The notes under the pieces were generated by a model, which did not search any database, was not told the DNA's origin, and worked only from the letters and a program-made list of their open reading frames with translations. 45,114 nucleotides of DNA, from assembly GCA_017384225.1 (NCBI GenBank), contig JAFNUD010000015.1, positions 1 to 45,114 of the forward strand, in the 5' to 3' direction. Below, piece by piece: positions 6,748 through 15,285 of this stretch (position 1 is its first letter; the number at the start of each line of letters is the position of its first letter). This stretch comes from Paludibacteraceae bacterium. Lineage in GTDB: Bacteria; Bacteroidota; Bacteroidia; Bacteroidales; Paludibacteraceae. A program made the translations under genes and the position numbers.

Positions 6748-7680
6748 ATGATGAGACGCAAACAAGATACATCTTTTCGAGTGGAGGCAGCAACGGAGTT
6801 GATGCCTTTTCTACTATCTAAATTGGGCGGAATGACCCGCACTAGCGTGAAACAGCTACTTAGTCAACGACGTGTGACGGTCAATGCAGGTATTCAAACC
6901 CGTCATGACACCCCACTCAAGGCTGGCGATATGATCAATATCCTACAAGGTCGCGGAAACGTAGAACTTCGTCACCCTAAACTGCGTATTATCTACGAAG
7001 ATGATGCGCTTATCGTAGTGGAGAAGAAAAATGGATTACTTACTGTGCCATATAATCCTAAGAGCAGCGAGATGACTGTGCTCTCTATACTGAAAGACTA
7101 TGTGAAGAAGCAATCTCGCAAGGCCAATGTGTACGTGGTACATCGTCTTGACCGCGAGACGAGTGGTGTATTGGTGTTTGCCAAATCGCCTGAACTACAG
7201 GAATATATGCGTACATATTGGCGACAATTGGTAAGCAAGCGTACTTATGTGGCATTGGTAGAGGGAATACTGGAGAAGAAAGAGGGAATCATCACCTCTT
7301 GGCTCACCGAAGATCAGCAAACTCTGATGGTCTATTCGTCGCAAACCGACAACGGCGGACAAAAAGCTATTACCCACTACAAGGTAGTGAAAGAGAGTGC
7401 GATGCCATCAGCGGAACAAGACTTGGCTACTGAATATTCATTGGTGGAACTCAACCTGGAAACAGGTCGCACTAATCAGATTCGTGTGCATATGCAGAGT
7501 ATAGGTCATCCTGTTGTGGGTGACCGCAAATATGGCAATGGCAACGAGAGTTCGCCTGTGGACCGCTTGTGCTTGCACGCTAAGGTGCTGGAGTTTATTC
7601 ACCCAATGACAGAGAAAAAAGTACGTTTTGAGGCTGCGGCGCCAAAAGAAATGCTGCGAATGTTTAATTCCAGCCTCTAA
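6748..7680 (+). CDS. RluA-family 23S rRNA/tRNA pseudouridine synthase
   Basis: 310 residues. It isomerises uridine to pseudouridine in structured RNA. Residues about 30-75 form an S4 RNA-binding domain (SVKQLLSQRRVTVNAG). The catalytic signature HRLDRETSG is at about 131-139, with the catalytic Asp in HRLDR, and the RluA-type motif LETGRTNQIRVH lies further on. Length and order fit RluC/RluD-like enzymes, but the exact target uridines cannot be assigned from sequence alone. It is first in a run of three genes with 29-30-base gaps. Confidence 0.88.
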   Translation: MMRRKQDTSFRVEAATELMPFLLSKLGGMTRTSVKQLLSQRRVTVNAGIQTRHDTPLKAGDMINILQGRGNVELRHPKLRIIYEDDALIVVEKKNGLLTVPYNPKSSEMTVLSILKDYVKKQSRKANVYVVHRLDRETSGVLVFAKSPELQEYMRTYWRQLVSKRTYVALVEGILEKKEGIITSWLTEDQQTLMVYSSQTDNGGQKAITHYKVVKESAMPSAEQDLATEYSLVELNLETGRTNQIRVHMQSIGHPVVGDRKYGNGNESSPVDRLCLHAKVLEFIHPMTEKKVRFEAAAPKEMLRMFNSSL

Positions 7681-7709
7681 AAAGTAGATGTTTAACAAAT
7701 CAAAAAGAT

Positions 7710-9434
7710 ATGAAATTATCCTTTAAAGGTGTTTTTCAACCCAAACTATTCCACACGCTGAAGAATTATAGCAAGCAAAAATTGCTGCAAGACTCTGTGG
7801 CGGGTTTCATTGTAGGTGTAGTGGCAATTCCGCTTGCCATTGCTTTTGGTATTGCCTCTGGTGTGGGGCCTGCAGAAGGTCTAGTAACAGCCATTATTGC
7901 AGGATTCATTATCTCTACCTTTGGTGGTAGCAAAGTGCAGATAGGTGGTCCTACAGGTGCGTTTATTGTGATTATCTATGGTGTGATTCAGCAGCATGGT
8001 TTGACAGGACTGCTCATTGCGACTATTATGGCAGGTATATTGCTGATCCTCATGGGATTATTCAAGTTGGGTAGTATTATTAAGTTTGTACCTTACCCTG
8101 TGGTAGTAGGTTTTACAGCGGGTATTGCACTCACAATATTCTCTACTCAGATGAACGATTTGTTTGGTATGAACATTGAGGGTGTACCAGCCGATTTTAT
8201 CCACAAATGGGTATGCTATGCAGAGCATTGGAAAGATATCAACTGGTGGGCATTTGGCATTGGTGTTGTGTCTTTAGTTATCTTGATTTGTATGCCAAAA
8301 ATCAGCAAGAAAGTGCCAGGTTCGCTTGTTGCTATCATCGTGATGACTCTTATCACATGGCTCTTGCGCCGATATGCGGGCGTGGATAGCATCAAGACTA
8401 TTGGCGACCTCTATACTATTCCCAGCGGAATACCTGCTCCTCATTTGCCTTCTTTTGTGTTGGCAGAGGGACAGACTTTTTGGAGTCTGGTGCAGAGTCT
8501 CTTCCCCGCAGCATTCACTATTGCAATGCTTGGTGCTATCGAATCGCTCCTTTCAGCGATGGTGGCTGATGGTGTGATAGGCGATAGGCATAACTCTAAT
8601 ACCGAACTCATTGCACAGGGCATGGCCAATGTGGTGGTGCCATTTTTTGGTGGTATTCCAGCCACTGGTGCTATTGCGCGAACCATGACCAATATCAATA
8701 ATGGCGGTAAAACTCCTATTGCTGGTATAGTACATGCGCTTGTGCTTTTAGCTGCGTTATTGTTTTTTGGTCCGCTTGTGGCACTGATTCCCATGGCATG
8801 TTTGGCAGGTATTCTCATCATAGTGAGCTACAACATGTCGGAGTGGCGCTCAATCGTTTGGCTTGCCAAGAACCCTAAGTCGGACTTTCTCGTGATGCTC
8901 GTGACCTTTATTCTCACTGTGCTTTTCGACCTTACGATAGCTATTGAGGTGGGATTGCTCTTGGCAGTAATACTCTTTATCAAACGTACAAATGAGTCCA
9001 CTACGGTGCAATCATTTACCAACGAACTTGACCCTACGCATAACAATGATATTCGTCTGCATGGACAAGATCTAGAGACTCTCAAGATACCTCCTTTCAC
9101 AGAGGTGTATGAGATAGATGGTCCGTACTTCTTTGGTATAGCCAATAAGTTTGACGATATATCTCGTCGCATGAATAGCGGCGAGCAGAAAGTACGTATC
9201 ATCCGTATGCGCAAAGTGTCGTTTATCGACTCTACTGGTATTCATAACTTGGAGCAACTGCACAAACGCTTGCAGCGAGCAGGTATCCAACTCGTGCTTT
9301 CGGGAGTGAATGAGAAGGTATTTAACACACTGGATAAAGCTGGGTTTGTGAATAAAATAGGTCGCGAGAATGTGCGTAACCATATCAATGGTGCTCTTTC
9401 GCGTGCAGAAGAATTAGTAAATGCTACTGTTTAG
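7710..9434 (+). CDS. SulP-family anion transporter with STAS domain
   Basis: 574 residues. The N-terminal ~430 residues contain about ten to twelve hydrophobic helices with the SulP start DSVAGFIVGVVAIPLAIAFG and the conserved GPTGAF segment. The C-terminal ~130 residues are a STAS domain (FIDSTGIHNLEQL). Family members carry sulfate, bicarbonate or other anions across the inner membrane; the substrate here is unknown. Position between a pseudouridine synthase and a phosphatase, with gaps of 29 and 30 bases, suggests co-transcription but gives little functional hint. Confidence 0.9.
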   Translation: MKLSFKGVFQPKLFHTLKNYSKQKLLQDSVAGFIVGVVAIPLAIAFGIASGVGPAEGLVTAIIAGFIISTFGGSKVQIGGPTGAFIVIIYGVIQQHGLTGLLIATIMAGILLILMGLFKLGSIIKFVPYPVVVGFTAGIALTIFSTQMNDLFGMNIEGVPADFIHKWVCYAEHWKDINWWAFGIGVVSLVILICMPKISKKVPGSLVAIIVMTLITWLLRRYAGVDSIKTIGDLYTIPSGIPAPHLPSFVLAEGQTFWSLVQSLFPAAFTIAMLGAIESLLSAMVADGVIGDRHNSNTELIAQGMANVVVPFFGGIPATGAIARTMTNINNGGKTPIAGIVHALVLLAALLFFGPLVALIPMACLAGILIIVSYNMSEWRSIVWLAKNPKSDFLVMLVTFILTVLFDLTIAIEVGLLLAVILFIKRTNESTTVQSFTNELDPTHNNDIRLHGQDLETLKIPPFTEVYEIDGPYFFGIANKFDDISRRMNSGEQKVRIIRMRKVSFIDSTGIHNLEQLHKRLQRAGIQLVLSGVNEKVFNTLDKAGFVNKIGRENVRNHINGALSRAEELVNATV

Positions 9435-9464
9435 TGTTTAGAGAATAATTTAAAACGAAGAATA

Positions 9465-10850
9465 ATGAAAAAACTCCTTTTTTCCATTGCTTTCCTATGT
9501 ATTGCCATCTTGTCGATGGCGGAGGCCAAGTATGTATTCTACTTTATTGGTGATGGTATGGGACCTAACCAAGTACTCAACGCTGAGATGTATCAAGCCG
9601 CTATTAAAGGTGAGAACGGTCGTGTGCCTCTGTTGATGAGTCAGTTTCCTTATTCAGGTCAAGCTGCTACTTTCTCTGCTTCTGACGGTATCACAGACTC
9701 TGCTGCGGCAGGTACGTGTCTGGCCTCTGGCAAGAAAACGAATAATGGTATGATTGGACAAACACCTGACGGCATATCCGTTGTCAGCGTGGCATCTATG
9801 CTCAAACAAGAGGGGTGGGGAATAGGAATTATGTCCACTGTTCCTGTGGATCATGCTACTCCAGCATCTCATTATGCGCATGCAGAGAAACGTAGTAACT
9901 ACTATCTTATAGGTACTCACCTTGCTGAATCTAACTTTGATTTCTTTGGTGGTGGCGGTTTTCAACGCCCTATTAATAAAGACGATGCTTCTGCACCTAA
10001 TCTCTACGAACTCTGTAAGAAGAAGGGTTATACGCTCGTAGGCAGTTACGTTGCAGCGCAAAAAAACATCAAAAAAGAGAAACTGATATTAGTTCCACAA
10101 ATCAATATAGACAATCCCAACAAGGGTGCTGAGGCATTACCATATGCCATAGATCAACAGGAGGGTGATCTCAATTTGGCGCAGATAGTGGATATTGCTA
10201 TCCAACACCTCGAAAAACACGACAGCTTTTTTATGATGGCAGAGGGAGGCAAAATTGACTATGCTGGTCATGGCAATGATGGGGCTACGAATATTCACGA
10301 AGTGATAGATTTTGATAAGGCAATTCAGGTGGCATATCGTTTCTATGAGAAACATCCTGATGAGACTCTCATTGTTGTTACTGCCGACCATGAGACTGGT
10401 GGTTTGGCATTGGGTAATAACCAACCTTTGCGTTTGGAGCGTTTGGCATACCAAAAGTGCTCTTCTGATACTTTGTCTGCTCGCCTTTCTGGATTGTGTC
10501 AGCAGTATGCTGAAGAGCTTACATGGGAGCAAGTCAAGGCGTTTTTGGCAGAAAATACGGGGTTGTTTGATGGATTGGCAGTTACCACCGAAGAAGAAAC
10601 GGCTTTGCAATTGGCCTTCAGTAATATGATGCGTCAACAAGAGTCGTTAAAAACGCTCTATGCCGACATTAATGCATTGGCTGCTAAAGCTAAAGATTTG
10701 GTAAACCAAAAAGCAGGGTTAGGTTGGACAACTCATAGCCATACTGCTACAGCAGTGCCTATTTTTGCAATAGGCGTAGGTGCAGATCAATTTACAGGTT
10801 GGCATGACAATAGTGAGATTGCTCCGCTCATCTATCAAGCTACACGATGA
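9465..10850 (+). CDS. Alkaline phosphatase (PhoA superfamily), exported
   Basis: 461 residues with a signal peptide (MKKLLFSIAFLCIAILSMAEA), so periplasmic. It hydrolyses phosphate monoesters. The metal-binding FIGDGMG is at about 27-33, the nucleophile motif TDSAAAGT (Ser near 78) follows, and ADHETGG near 307-313 supplies further metal ligands. Length is standard. It ends the three-gene rightward run and converges on the DUF486 gene with a 25-base gap. Confidence 0.92.
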   Translation: MKKLLFSIAFLCIAILSMAEAKYVFYFIGDGMGPNQVLNAEMYQAAIKGENGRVPLLMSQFPYSGQAATFSASDGITDSAAAGTCLASGKKTNNGMIGQTPDGISVVSVASMLKQEGWGIGIMSTVPVDHATPASHYAHAEKRSNYYLIGTHLAESNFDFFGGGGFQRPINKDDASAPNLYELCKKKGYTLVGSYVAAQKNIKKEKLILVPQINIDNPNKGAEALPYAIDQQEGDLNLAQIVDIAIQHLEKHDSFFMMAEGGKIDYAGHGNDGATNIHEVIDFDKAIQVAYRFYEKHPDETLIVVTADHETGGLALGNNQPLRLERLAYQKCSSDTLSARLSGLCQQYAEELTWEQVKAFLAENTGLFDGLAVTTEEETALQLAFSNMMRQQESLKTLYADINALAAKAKDLVNQKAGLGWTTHSHTATAVPIFAIGVGADQFTGWHDNSEIAPLIYQATR

Positions 10851-10875
10851 AATATAGGAGTTTCTGCTGAAGGAT

Positions 10876-11244
10876 CTACTTGAATCCGAATACGAAATAT
10901 ACAGCTGCAATGAGGCAGAGAGCGGCGGCGATGTGGTTCCACTTGACTTGCATGTTGAAGGCAATCACGGAAAAGACTACAAAGATGACCAATGTAATCA
11001 CCTCTTGCAGTACCTTCAACTGCATAATAGAGAAAGGTCCGCCATTGCCCTCAAAGCCAATCCTGTTGGCTGGCACCTGCAAGCAGTACTCGAAAAAGGC
11101 AATGCCCCAAGAAAAGGCAATCACCGCAATCATAGGCAACGCCTTGAACCATGAAAACTCCGCCATCTTTAGATGACCATACCACGCCAAGGTCATAAAT
11201 ACGTTTGACGCTACTAAAAGCAATATTGTATAAAAACTGTTCAT
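10876..11244 (-). CDS. DUF486 small membrane protein (DMT-like)
   Basis: 122 residues, four predicted transmembrane helices, with the sequence LPMIAVIAFSWGIAFFEYC characteristic of DUF486. Half-sized relatives of the drug/metabolite transporter superfamily; they probably act as oligomers, but no substrate is known. Transcribed leftward, converging with the phosphatase gene. Confidence 0.85.
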   Translation of the reverse strand: MNSFYTILLLVASNVFMTLAWYGHLKMAEFSWFKALPMIAVIAFSWGIAFFEYCLQVPANRIGFEGNGGPFSIMQLKVLQEVITLVIFVVFSVIAFNMQVKWNHIAAALCLIAAVYFVFGFK

Positions 11245-11257
11245 AATTCTTTTTTTA

Positions 11258-11299
11258 GTGTAAAGTTGAGGGTGTAAAGTATAATGTGTAAAGGAAGGG
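11258..11299. repeat. Heptanucleotide array (intergenic)
   Basis: Six consecutive 7-base units: GTGTAAA, GTTGAGG, GTGTAAA, GTATAAT, GTGTAAA, GGAAGGG. Same period and style as the arrays found elsewhere in the window. It lies between the DUF486 gene start and the ttcA stop. Confidence 0.7.
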
Positions 11300-11364
11300 G
11301 ATGTTATCTCGCATTCGCTCGAATAATCAATTATATGGTGAGCGGAATTGTTGTTGGGTTTAAT

Positions 11365-12174
11365 TTATATTCTGTGTTTGTTATCACTTTTTACCTTTTG
11401 GGGTAGATAATCTGCCTTAATGTTTTCCATTGCTGCCCAGATGCTATCGCGCACGTTCGGGTTGAGTGCTTCGAGTTGCTTGATGAGTTGCTTCACCTCC
11501 GCACGACTGCTGACTTTCTCCAAAGGGCATAGTTTAACTTGTTTCTCGTAGTTACTCAAGAGAGCATAGTGCTCAATATCTTTTTCCTCTATTAAGCACA
11601 AGGGACGAATCATCTGAATAGGCATCTTCTCCATTTGTAAGAGTGGAGGAATCGTGCTAATGCTGCCTTGGAAAATTAAGTTCATCAGTAGTGTCTCCAC
11701 CAAATCATCTTTATGATGCCCCAAGGCAATCTTATTGCATCCTAATTCTTGTGCTACATCAAACAATGCCTTTCGCCGATACCATGAACACAAAAAACAG
11801 GGGTGCTTTTCTTTTGCCTCTTGCTTTTCACTTTTTCGCCTTTCGCCTCTCGCTTCATTGACTATCTCCGTGTCACGCACGACGAAAGGTACGCGTACAC
11901 GTGCGCAGAAGTTCTCCAGATAACTCAGGTCGGAGTGGTAGTCACGCTCTTTAATACGAATATGTACGGCAGTTACTTTGAAGCGAGGTACATATACCTG
12001 TGCGCGCTTACCCAAGAACTCTACTAACGCCAATGAGTCTTTGCCACCACTGAGTCCGATGAGAATATGATCGCCGTCGGCAATCAGTCCGTAGTCGGCA
12101 CATGCTTTGTGGAACTGTTTAGTCAGTCGTGATTGTAGGCGGATGAGTTCTATTTCTTGTGGAGTGCGTTGCAT
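11365..12174 (-). CDS. ttcA: TtcA-like tRNA 2-thiocytidine synthetase
   Basis: 269 residues. TtcA thiolates C32 of certain tRNAs using ATP and an Fe-S cluster. The PP-loop SGGKDS is near residues 44-49, followed by the CFLCSW segment (CxxC, near 125) expected for cluster binding; a further region LGHHKDDLVETLLMN matches TtcA. Between DTEIVNEA and HPCFLC there is an insert of about 15 residues (GERRKSEKQEAKEK), encoded by degenerate 7-base units at 11812-11855, which ordinary TtcA proteins lack. TilS is excluded by the CxxC pair and the motif order. No promoter was recognised; the upstream gap holds another heptamer array. Confidence 0.85.
   Translation of the reverse strand: MQRTPQEIELIRLQSRLTKQFHKACADYGLIADGDHILIGLSGGKDSLALVEFLGKRAQVYVPRFKVTAVHIRIKERDYHSDLSYLENFCARVRVPFVVRDTEIVNEARGERRKSEKQEAKEKHPCFLCSWYRRKALFDVAQELGCNKIALGHHKDDLVETLLMNLIFQGSISTIPPLLQMEKMPIQMIRPLCLIEEKDIEHYALLSNYEKQVKLCPLEKVSSRAEVKQLIKQLEALNPNVRDSIWAAMENIKADYLPQKVKSDNKHRI
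11812..11855 (-). repeat. Heptanucleotide array inside ttcA
   Basis: On the coding strand: GCGAGAG, GCGAAAG, GCGAAAAA (8), GTGAAAA, GCAAGAG, GCAAAAG. It is translated in frame as a charged GER/KSEK/EAKEK segment just before the CxxC motif. Confidence 0.75.
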
Positions 12175-12188
12175 GGGGGTATTTTTTT

Positions 12189-12223
12189 GGGCTATTGGTT
12201 ATGAGCAATAGGCTATGGGCTAT
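12189..12223. repeat. Heptanucleotide array upstream of ttcA
   Basis: Five 7-base units: GGCTATT, GGTTATG, AGCAATA, GGCTATG, GGCTATT. Intergenic, 15 bases before the ttcA start codon, on the 5' side of the gene. Confidence 0.75.
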
Positions 12224-12329
12224 TTGTGAGTGGATTTTGTTAAAAACGGTGCAAAGTTAGTGAAAAAATGGCAAATATTGCACAATTTTATAGAAAAATG
12301 CACTTTTTTTGCATTTTTTTCTCAAAATA

Positions 12330-12361
12330 TTTGGTCGGTTCAAAAAAAAGCAGTACCTTTG
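12330..12361 (+). promoter_or_regulatory. Strong promoter of the tRNA cluster
   Basis: TTTG at 12330-12333, 20-base spacer, TACCTTTG at 12354-12361. The 32 bases match the SRP RNA promoter at 27280-27311 except at one spacer position, which suggests a common stable-RNA promoter type. Confidence 0.85.
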
Positions 12362-12401
12362 CACCCGCTTTCGAAATGATAGCGATGTTCTTTAACATTC
12401 T

Positions 12402-12474
12402 GCGGCAATAGCTCAGTTGGTAGAGCACAACCTTGCCAAGGTTGGGGTCGCGAGTTCGAGTCTCGTTTGCCGCT
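12402..12474 (+). tRNA. tRNA-Gly (GCC)
   Basis: Complete 73-nt cloverleaf. The acceptor GCGGCAA pairs with TTGCCGC and position 73 is T. The anticodon loop TTGCCAA gives anticodon GCC. The T-arm has GTTCGAG. CCA is not encoded. A hairpin terminator follows directly. Confidence 0.97.
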
Positions 12475-12484
12475 CTATAGAAAT

Positions 12485-12512
12485 GAGCAGGACATAGTTC
12501 CTGCTTTTTTTC
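12485..12512 (+). terminator. Terminator after tRNA-Gly
   Basis: AGCAGGA at 12486-12492 pairs with TCCTGCT at 12499-12505, followed by a run of T residues. Confidence 0.8.
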
Positions 12513-12585
12513 TAAAAATGCTCTTTGAATACACTTCTAATAACTAAATCAAAATAGACATGTCGGTTTTGATTTAAGAGGAGGA

Positions 12586-12640
12586 ATCGCTGCGAGCTAA
12601 ATGCGCAAAGCGCATTTCTTTCTCGCGAGCGAATTTCGAC
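12586..12640. repeat. Mini-hairpin-rich spacer between tRNA genes
   Basis: Contains an 8-bp hairpin with arms AAATGCGC and GCGCATTT around an AAA loop, plus CTCGCGAG and CGCTGCGAG palindromic words. It resembles the mini-hairpins in dxs and after rubrerythrin. No promoter is obvious here for the following tRNA-Leu genes. Confidence 0.5.
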
Positions 12641-12643
12641 GAA

Positions 12644-12725
12644 GCCCAAATGGCGGAATTGGTAGACGCGCTCGTTTCAGGTGCGAGTGTTGAGAGACGT
12701 GCAGGTTCGAGTCCTGTTTTGGGCA
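12644..12725 (+). tRNA. tRNA-Leu (CAG)
   Basis: 82 nt with the long variable arm of a type II tRNA. The acceptor GCCCAAA pairs with TTTGGGC and the discriminator is A. The anticodon stem CTCGT/GCGAG encloses TTCAGGT, giving anticodon CAG. The D-loop has GGTAGACGC, as usual for Leu. CCA is not encoded. Confidence 0.95.
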
Positions 12726-12790
12726 CAACCTGATTCCGTTGAGGAAAAAAGTGATCTTAGAATAAATGTCGGCTTAGTTGCTGATGCAAA

Positions 12791-12874
12791 GCGCAGGTGG
12801 TGAAATTGGTATACACGCTACTTTGAGGGGGTAGTGGTCGCAAGACCGTGTGAGTTCGAGTCTCATCCTGCGCA
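12791..12874 (+). tRNA. tRNA-Leu (GAG)
   Basis: 84 nt, type II. The acceptor GCGCAGG pairs with CCTGCGC and the discriminator is A. The anticodon stem CTACT/GGTAG encloses TTGAGGG, giving anticodon GAG. It has a long variable arm and a T-arm with GTTCGAG. CCA is not encoded. Confidence 0.95.
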
Positions 12875-12878
12875 CGAA

Positions 12879-12916
12879 GAAGAGGAGTTATGAAAATAAT
12901 TGCCTCTTTTTTTTGT
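12879..12916 (+). terminator. Terminator after the tRNA-Leu pair
   Basis: Arms AAGAGG and CCTCTT with an AT-rich inner stem, followed by eight T residues. It separates the tRNA genes from the nuclease gene. Confidence 0.7.
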
Positions 12917-12942
12917 TTACAGATTATAAAAGTGCTAAATTC

Positions 12943-14226
12943 ATGAAGAGAACAGTTGTTTTAATGGCAATGTTCCTCCTTTGTACTGTACTTTCTGCTG
13001 CGGAGAAAGTGCAGTTCCCGGAGTCGTTTGCCGATGGTTGGGATGCATATGTGGGTAAGATGGTGCAGATAACTACACCGCTTTATGTATGCGGAAATTA
13101 TTACGACTCTTTAATATTGTCGCCAGAACGCTTATATGTGCCCGAAGAACGAGCATATGGATTAGCAGAGGGCGATAGTACTCAATATTGGGCAATCAAA
13201 GATGCTAATCGCGAGAATAGTGTGCGTTTGTCGTGTAAGATTACCAACTACAAAGTGCGTACAGGAGCAGTGCTGAAGAATCTGACTGCTCGCGTGGTAG
13301 CGCCTGGTAGGTTGGTGACAGGCAATGCACCTAAATTCCTCAATAACAAACCCGAGGCAATGCCCAAGATGCCTAAAAATGGTCTGTTGATTTGCGCAGC
13401 GAATATCCAGAACTATTTTTATGACTTAGGTGGTTATGCGCACCCCAAGACTACTAAAGCGCAACAACGCTTACAGACGGAGAAGATTTGCAAAGCGTTT
13501 AAGCAGATAGATGCCGATATATATGCGCTCTGCGAGATTCAGAAAGGCGATAGTGCAGCGCAAATGTTGGTAGATGCGATGAATGCGCAAGCCAAGAAGG
13601 AAGTGTATGCCTACGTGTCGCAGGGGTGGAGTAATGGCGATATGTTGTCTTGCGGGTATGTGTATCGCACGGATCGTGTGCGTCCGTATGGCGACTTGCA
13701 ATACGCGTATCAAGACAAGAGTAATCACTACCACTATCGCTTGGTAGCCTGCGGTTTTGAGGAGGTTGCCAGTGGGGAGCGTTTTGTGCTGAATATCAAC
13801 CATCTTCGCTCAAAGCGAGGTACAGGAGAAGAGTCCAATACAAAGCGTATGGCGAATGTGGATAGCTTGTTGGTGATGTTGGATAAGATAGACAAAGAGC
13901 AGGTGTTTGGCGATTCGGATGTGCTATTGGTAGGCGATTACAACTGCTATGCTCAAGAACAACCTGTTCAGAGGATTGTGCGTGCGGGCTATGAAGATCT
14001 AGTCGTGCGCGATGATTCGGATGGTTATTCGTATGTCTATCACAGCGAAGCGGGCTATTTAGACCGCGTGTTTGCTTCGCCAAGCATGGCAGAGCAAGTG
14101 AAGAAAGTAGCAGTGTATCACCTGAATACCGACTATTTCTATAGTCGTGGGTATAAGCGTGGACTGGATGATACGATGTTTCGCTATGCCGACCACGACC
14201 CGATATTGATTAGCGTGGACTTGTAG
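12943..14226 (+). CDS. Secreted endonuclease/exonuclease/phosphatase (EEP) family protein
   Basis: 427 residues from the ATG at 12943; an in-frame start at 12850 lies inside the tRNA-Leu gene and is rejected. The signal peptide MKRTVVLMAMFLLCTVLSAA points to export. The first ~110 residues form a beta-rich domain, like the OB-fold domain that precedes extracellular EEP nucleases. The catalytic part starts near residue 145: AANIQNYF, LCEIQ (metal-binding Glu), LVGDYNCYA and a final ADHDPILI (catalytic Asp-His). The fold cleaves phosphodiesters or phosphomonoesters; nucleic acid is the likeliest substrate. It stands alone after the tRNA terminator. Confidence 0.82.
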   Translation: MKRTVVLMAMFLLCTVLSAAEKVQFPESFADGWDAYVGKMVQITTPLYVCGNYYDSLILSPERLYVPEERAYGLAEGDSTQYWAIKDANRENSVRLSCKITNYKVRTGAVLKNLTARVVAPGRLVTGNAPKFLNNKPEAMPKMPKNGLLICAANIQNYFYDLGGYAHPKTTKAQQRLQTEKICKAFKQIDADIYALCEIQKGDSAAQMLVDAMNAQAKKEVYAYVSQGWSNGDMLSCGYVYRTDRVRPYGDLQYAYQDKSNHYHYRLVACGFEEVASGERFVLNINHLRSKRGTGEESNTKRMANVDSLLVMLDKIDKEQVFGDSDVLLVGDYNCYAQEQPVQRIVRAGYEDLVVRDDSDGYSYVYHSEAGYLDRVFASPSMAEQVKKVAVYHLNTDYFYSRGYKRGLDDTMFRYADHDPILISVDL

Positions 14227-14260
14227 ATTATTGGCTATTGGTAAAGGGGTATGGGGATTA
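14226..14260. repeat. Heptanucleotide array between convergent genes
   Basis: Units GATTATT, GGCTATT, GGTAAAG, GGGTATG, GGGATTA fill the whole gap between the EEP nuclease stop and the LytTR gene stop. Confidence 0.65.
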
Positions 14261-15061
14261 TAGCCATTTGGCGAGTTCGTCGTAGTAGCGTGGGGAGACA
14301 GGGATGGGTTTGAGATACGGATTGGTGAGCTCTGCGGTAATCATTCCCTCTTTATCGCGACGCAGGACTTTGATGTGCTGCGGATTGATGTAATAACTGC
14401 GTTGGCAACGGATGAGTCCATGCTTGTGCATCAGTTCTTCTAATGACTTCATAGACGCTCGTAAGGGGTATTCTTTGAGGCGTTCGCCTTCCAGATAACA
14501 AATATGTACATAGTTCTCTTCTGCTTTGATATACTGCACCGCAGAGGAAGCAATCATTAGTTTGACGCGTTGGGTGTTATCCACAAAGCGCATGAGTGAG
14601 TCATCGTAGGTGGCTTGCTCTTCTTTTTGTGCCATATAAGCCACTGAGAGATTGAAGATGACATAAGGATAGATACAGATGATGAGTAGCGCATATAGCG
14701 ATTGTCCCACTACATGGAAGTAGGGGAATGCTCCTTTGTACATCAGTGTTAGATAGAGTGCCGTGAACATACTCATGGCAACGAGTTCTGCCACTTCCCA
14801 ATACACATAGCGTGCCCAATTGAGTCGCAATTGATGGTGCGAGAGTACCATCATCAGTGCGCGGGAGATGAGCATCACACCAAGCAGAATGCACATGATA
14901 ATGGTGGTGTTGAAGCTGAGCATTCCTTGCTCCATTTGGAGTAGGGTGGTGGCGTGCGATGGTTGGTAGATGAGCACGAAGCAGAGAAAGAATGTTGGAA
15001 TGCCCAATATGTAGAGCAATTGGTTGCTCAGTTTGCGGAGAATAGCGGATAGATTGTTCAT
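14258..15061 (-). CDS. Membrane-anchored LytTR-family transcription regulator
   Basis: 267 residues. The N-terminal ~150 residues contain four hydrophobic helices. The C-terminal ~100 residues are a LytTR DNA-binding domain (YIKAEENYVHICYL, then LIRCQRSYYINPQHI). There is no phospho-receiver domain, so it is a one-component membrane regulator rather than a classical two-component response regulator. The upstream region carries two pairs of TTTTGTCAC-like repeats with 19-20-base spacing (15107-15198), which fits the paired direct repeats bound by LytTR proteins. It therefore probably regulates itself and the divergent GDSL gene. Confidence 0.85.
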   Translation of the reverse strand: MNNLSAILRKLSNQLLYILGIPTFFLCFVLIYQPSHATTLLQMEQGMLSFNTTIIMCILLGVMLISRALMMVLSHHQLRLNWARYVYWEVAELVAMSMFTALYLTLMYKGAFPYFHVVGQSLYALLIICIYPYVIFNLSVAYMAQKEEQATYDDSLMRFVDNTQRVKLMIASSAVQYIKAEENYVHICYLEGERLKEYPLRASMKSLEELMHKHGLIRCQRSYYINPQHIKVLRRDKEGMITAELTNPYLKPIPVSPRYYDELAKWL

Positions 15062-15106
15062 AATTTAGTCAATTTAGTTGGTGTGACGAAATAGCAGATA
15101 GGGTGA

Positions 15107-15198
15107 TTTTGTCACAAATATTCGTATTTTGTCACTATATTTGTGTTTTTAGCAAAAACCATGCCATACTATCACAAAAGTTTGTGTAGGCGACAAAA
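15107..15198. promoter_or_regulatory. Two facing pairs of LytTR-like binding repeats
   Basis: TTTTGTCAC occurs at 15107-15115 and 15127-15135 (20 bases start to start). On the other strand TTTTGTCGC (15198-15190) and TTTTGTGAT (15179-15171) are 19 bases apart. The rightmost copies surround the -33 element of the GDSL promoter. Assignment to the neighbouring LytTR protein is an inference from spacing and location. Confidence 0.55.
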
Positions 15199-15212
15199 TG
15201 GCAGTACCTTTG
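15181..15212 (+). promoter_or_regulatory. Promoter of the GDSL hydrolase gene
   Basis: TTTG at 15181-15184, 20-base spacer, TACCTTTG at 15205-15212. The leader to the ATG at 15286 would be about 68 nt. Confidence 0.8.
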
Positions 15213-15285
15213 CAGCGGATTTTGAGGCGATCCTACGCTGGGCGCGAGAAATCTAAATTATCTAAGCTAATAAAAAAGAAAGAAT

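Noticed and set aside
12850-12942. In-frame extension of the EEP nuclease gene upstream of 12943
   Set aside because: It begins inside tRNA-Leu(GAG) and crosses its terminator; the signal peptide starts at 12943.
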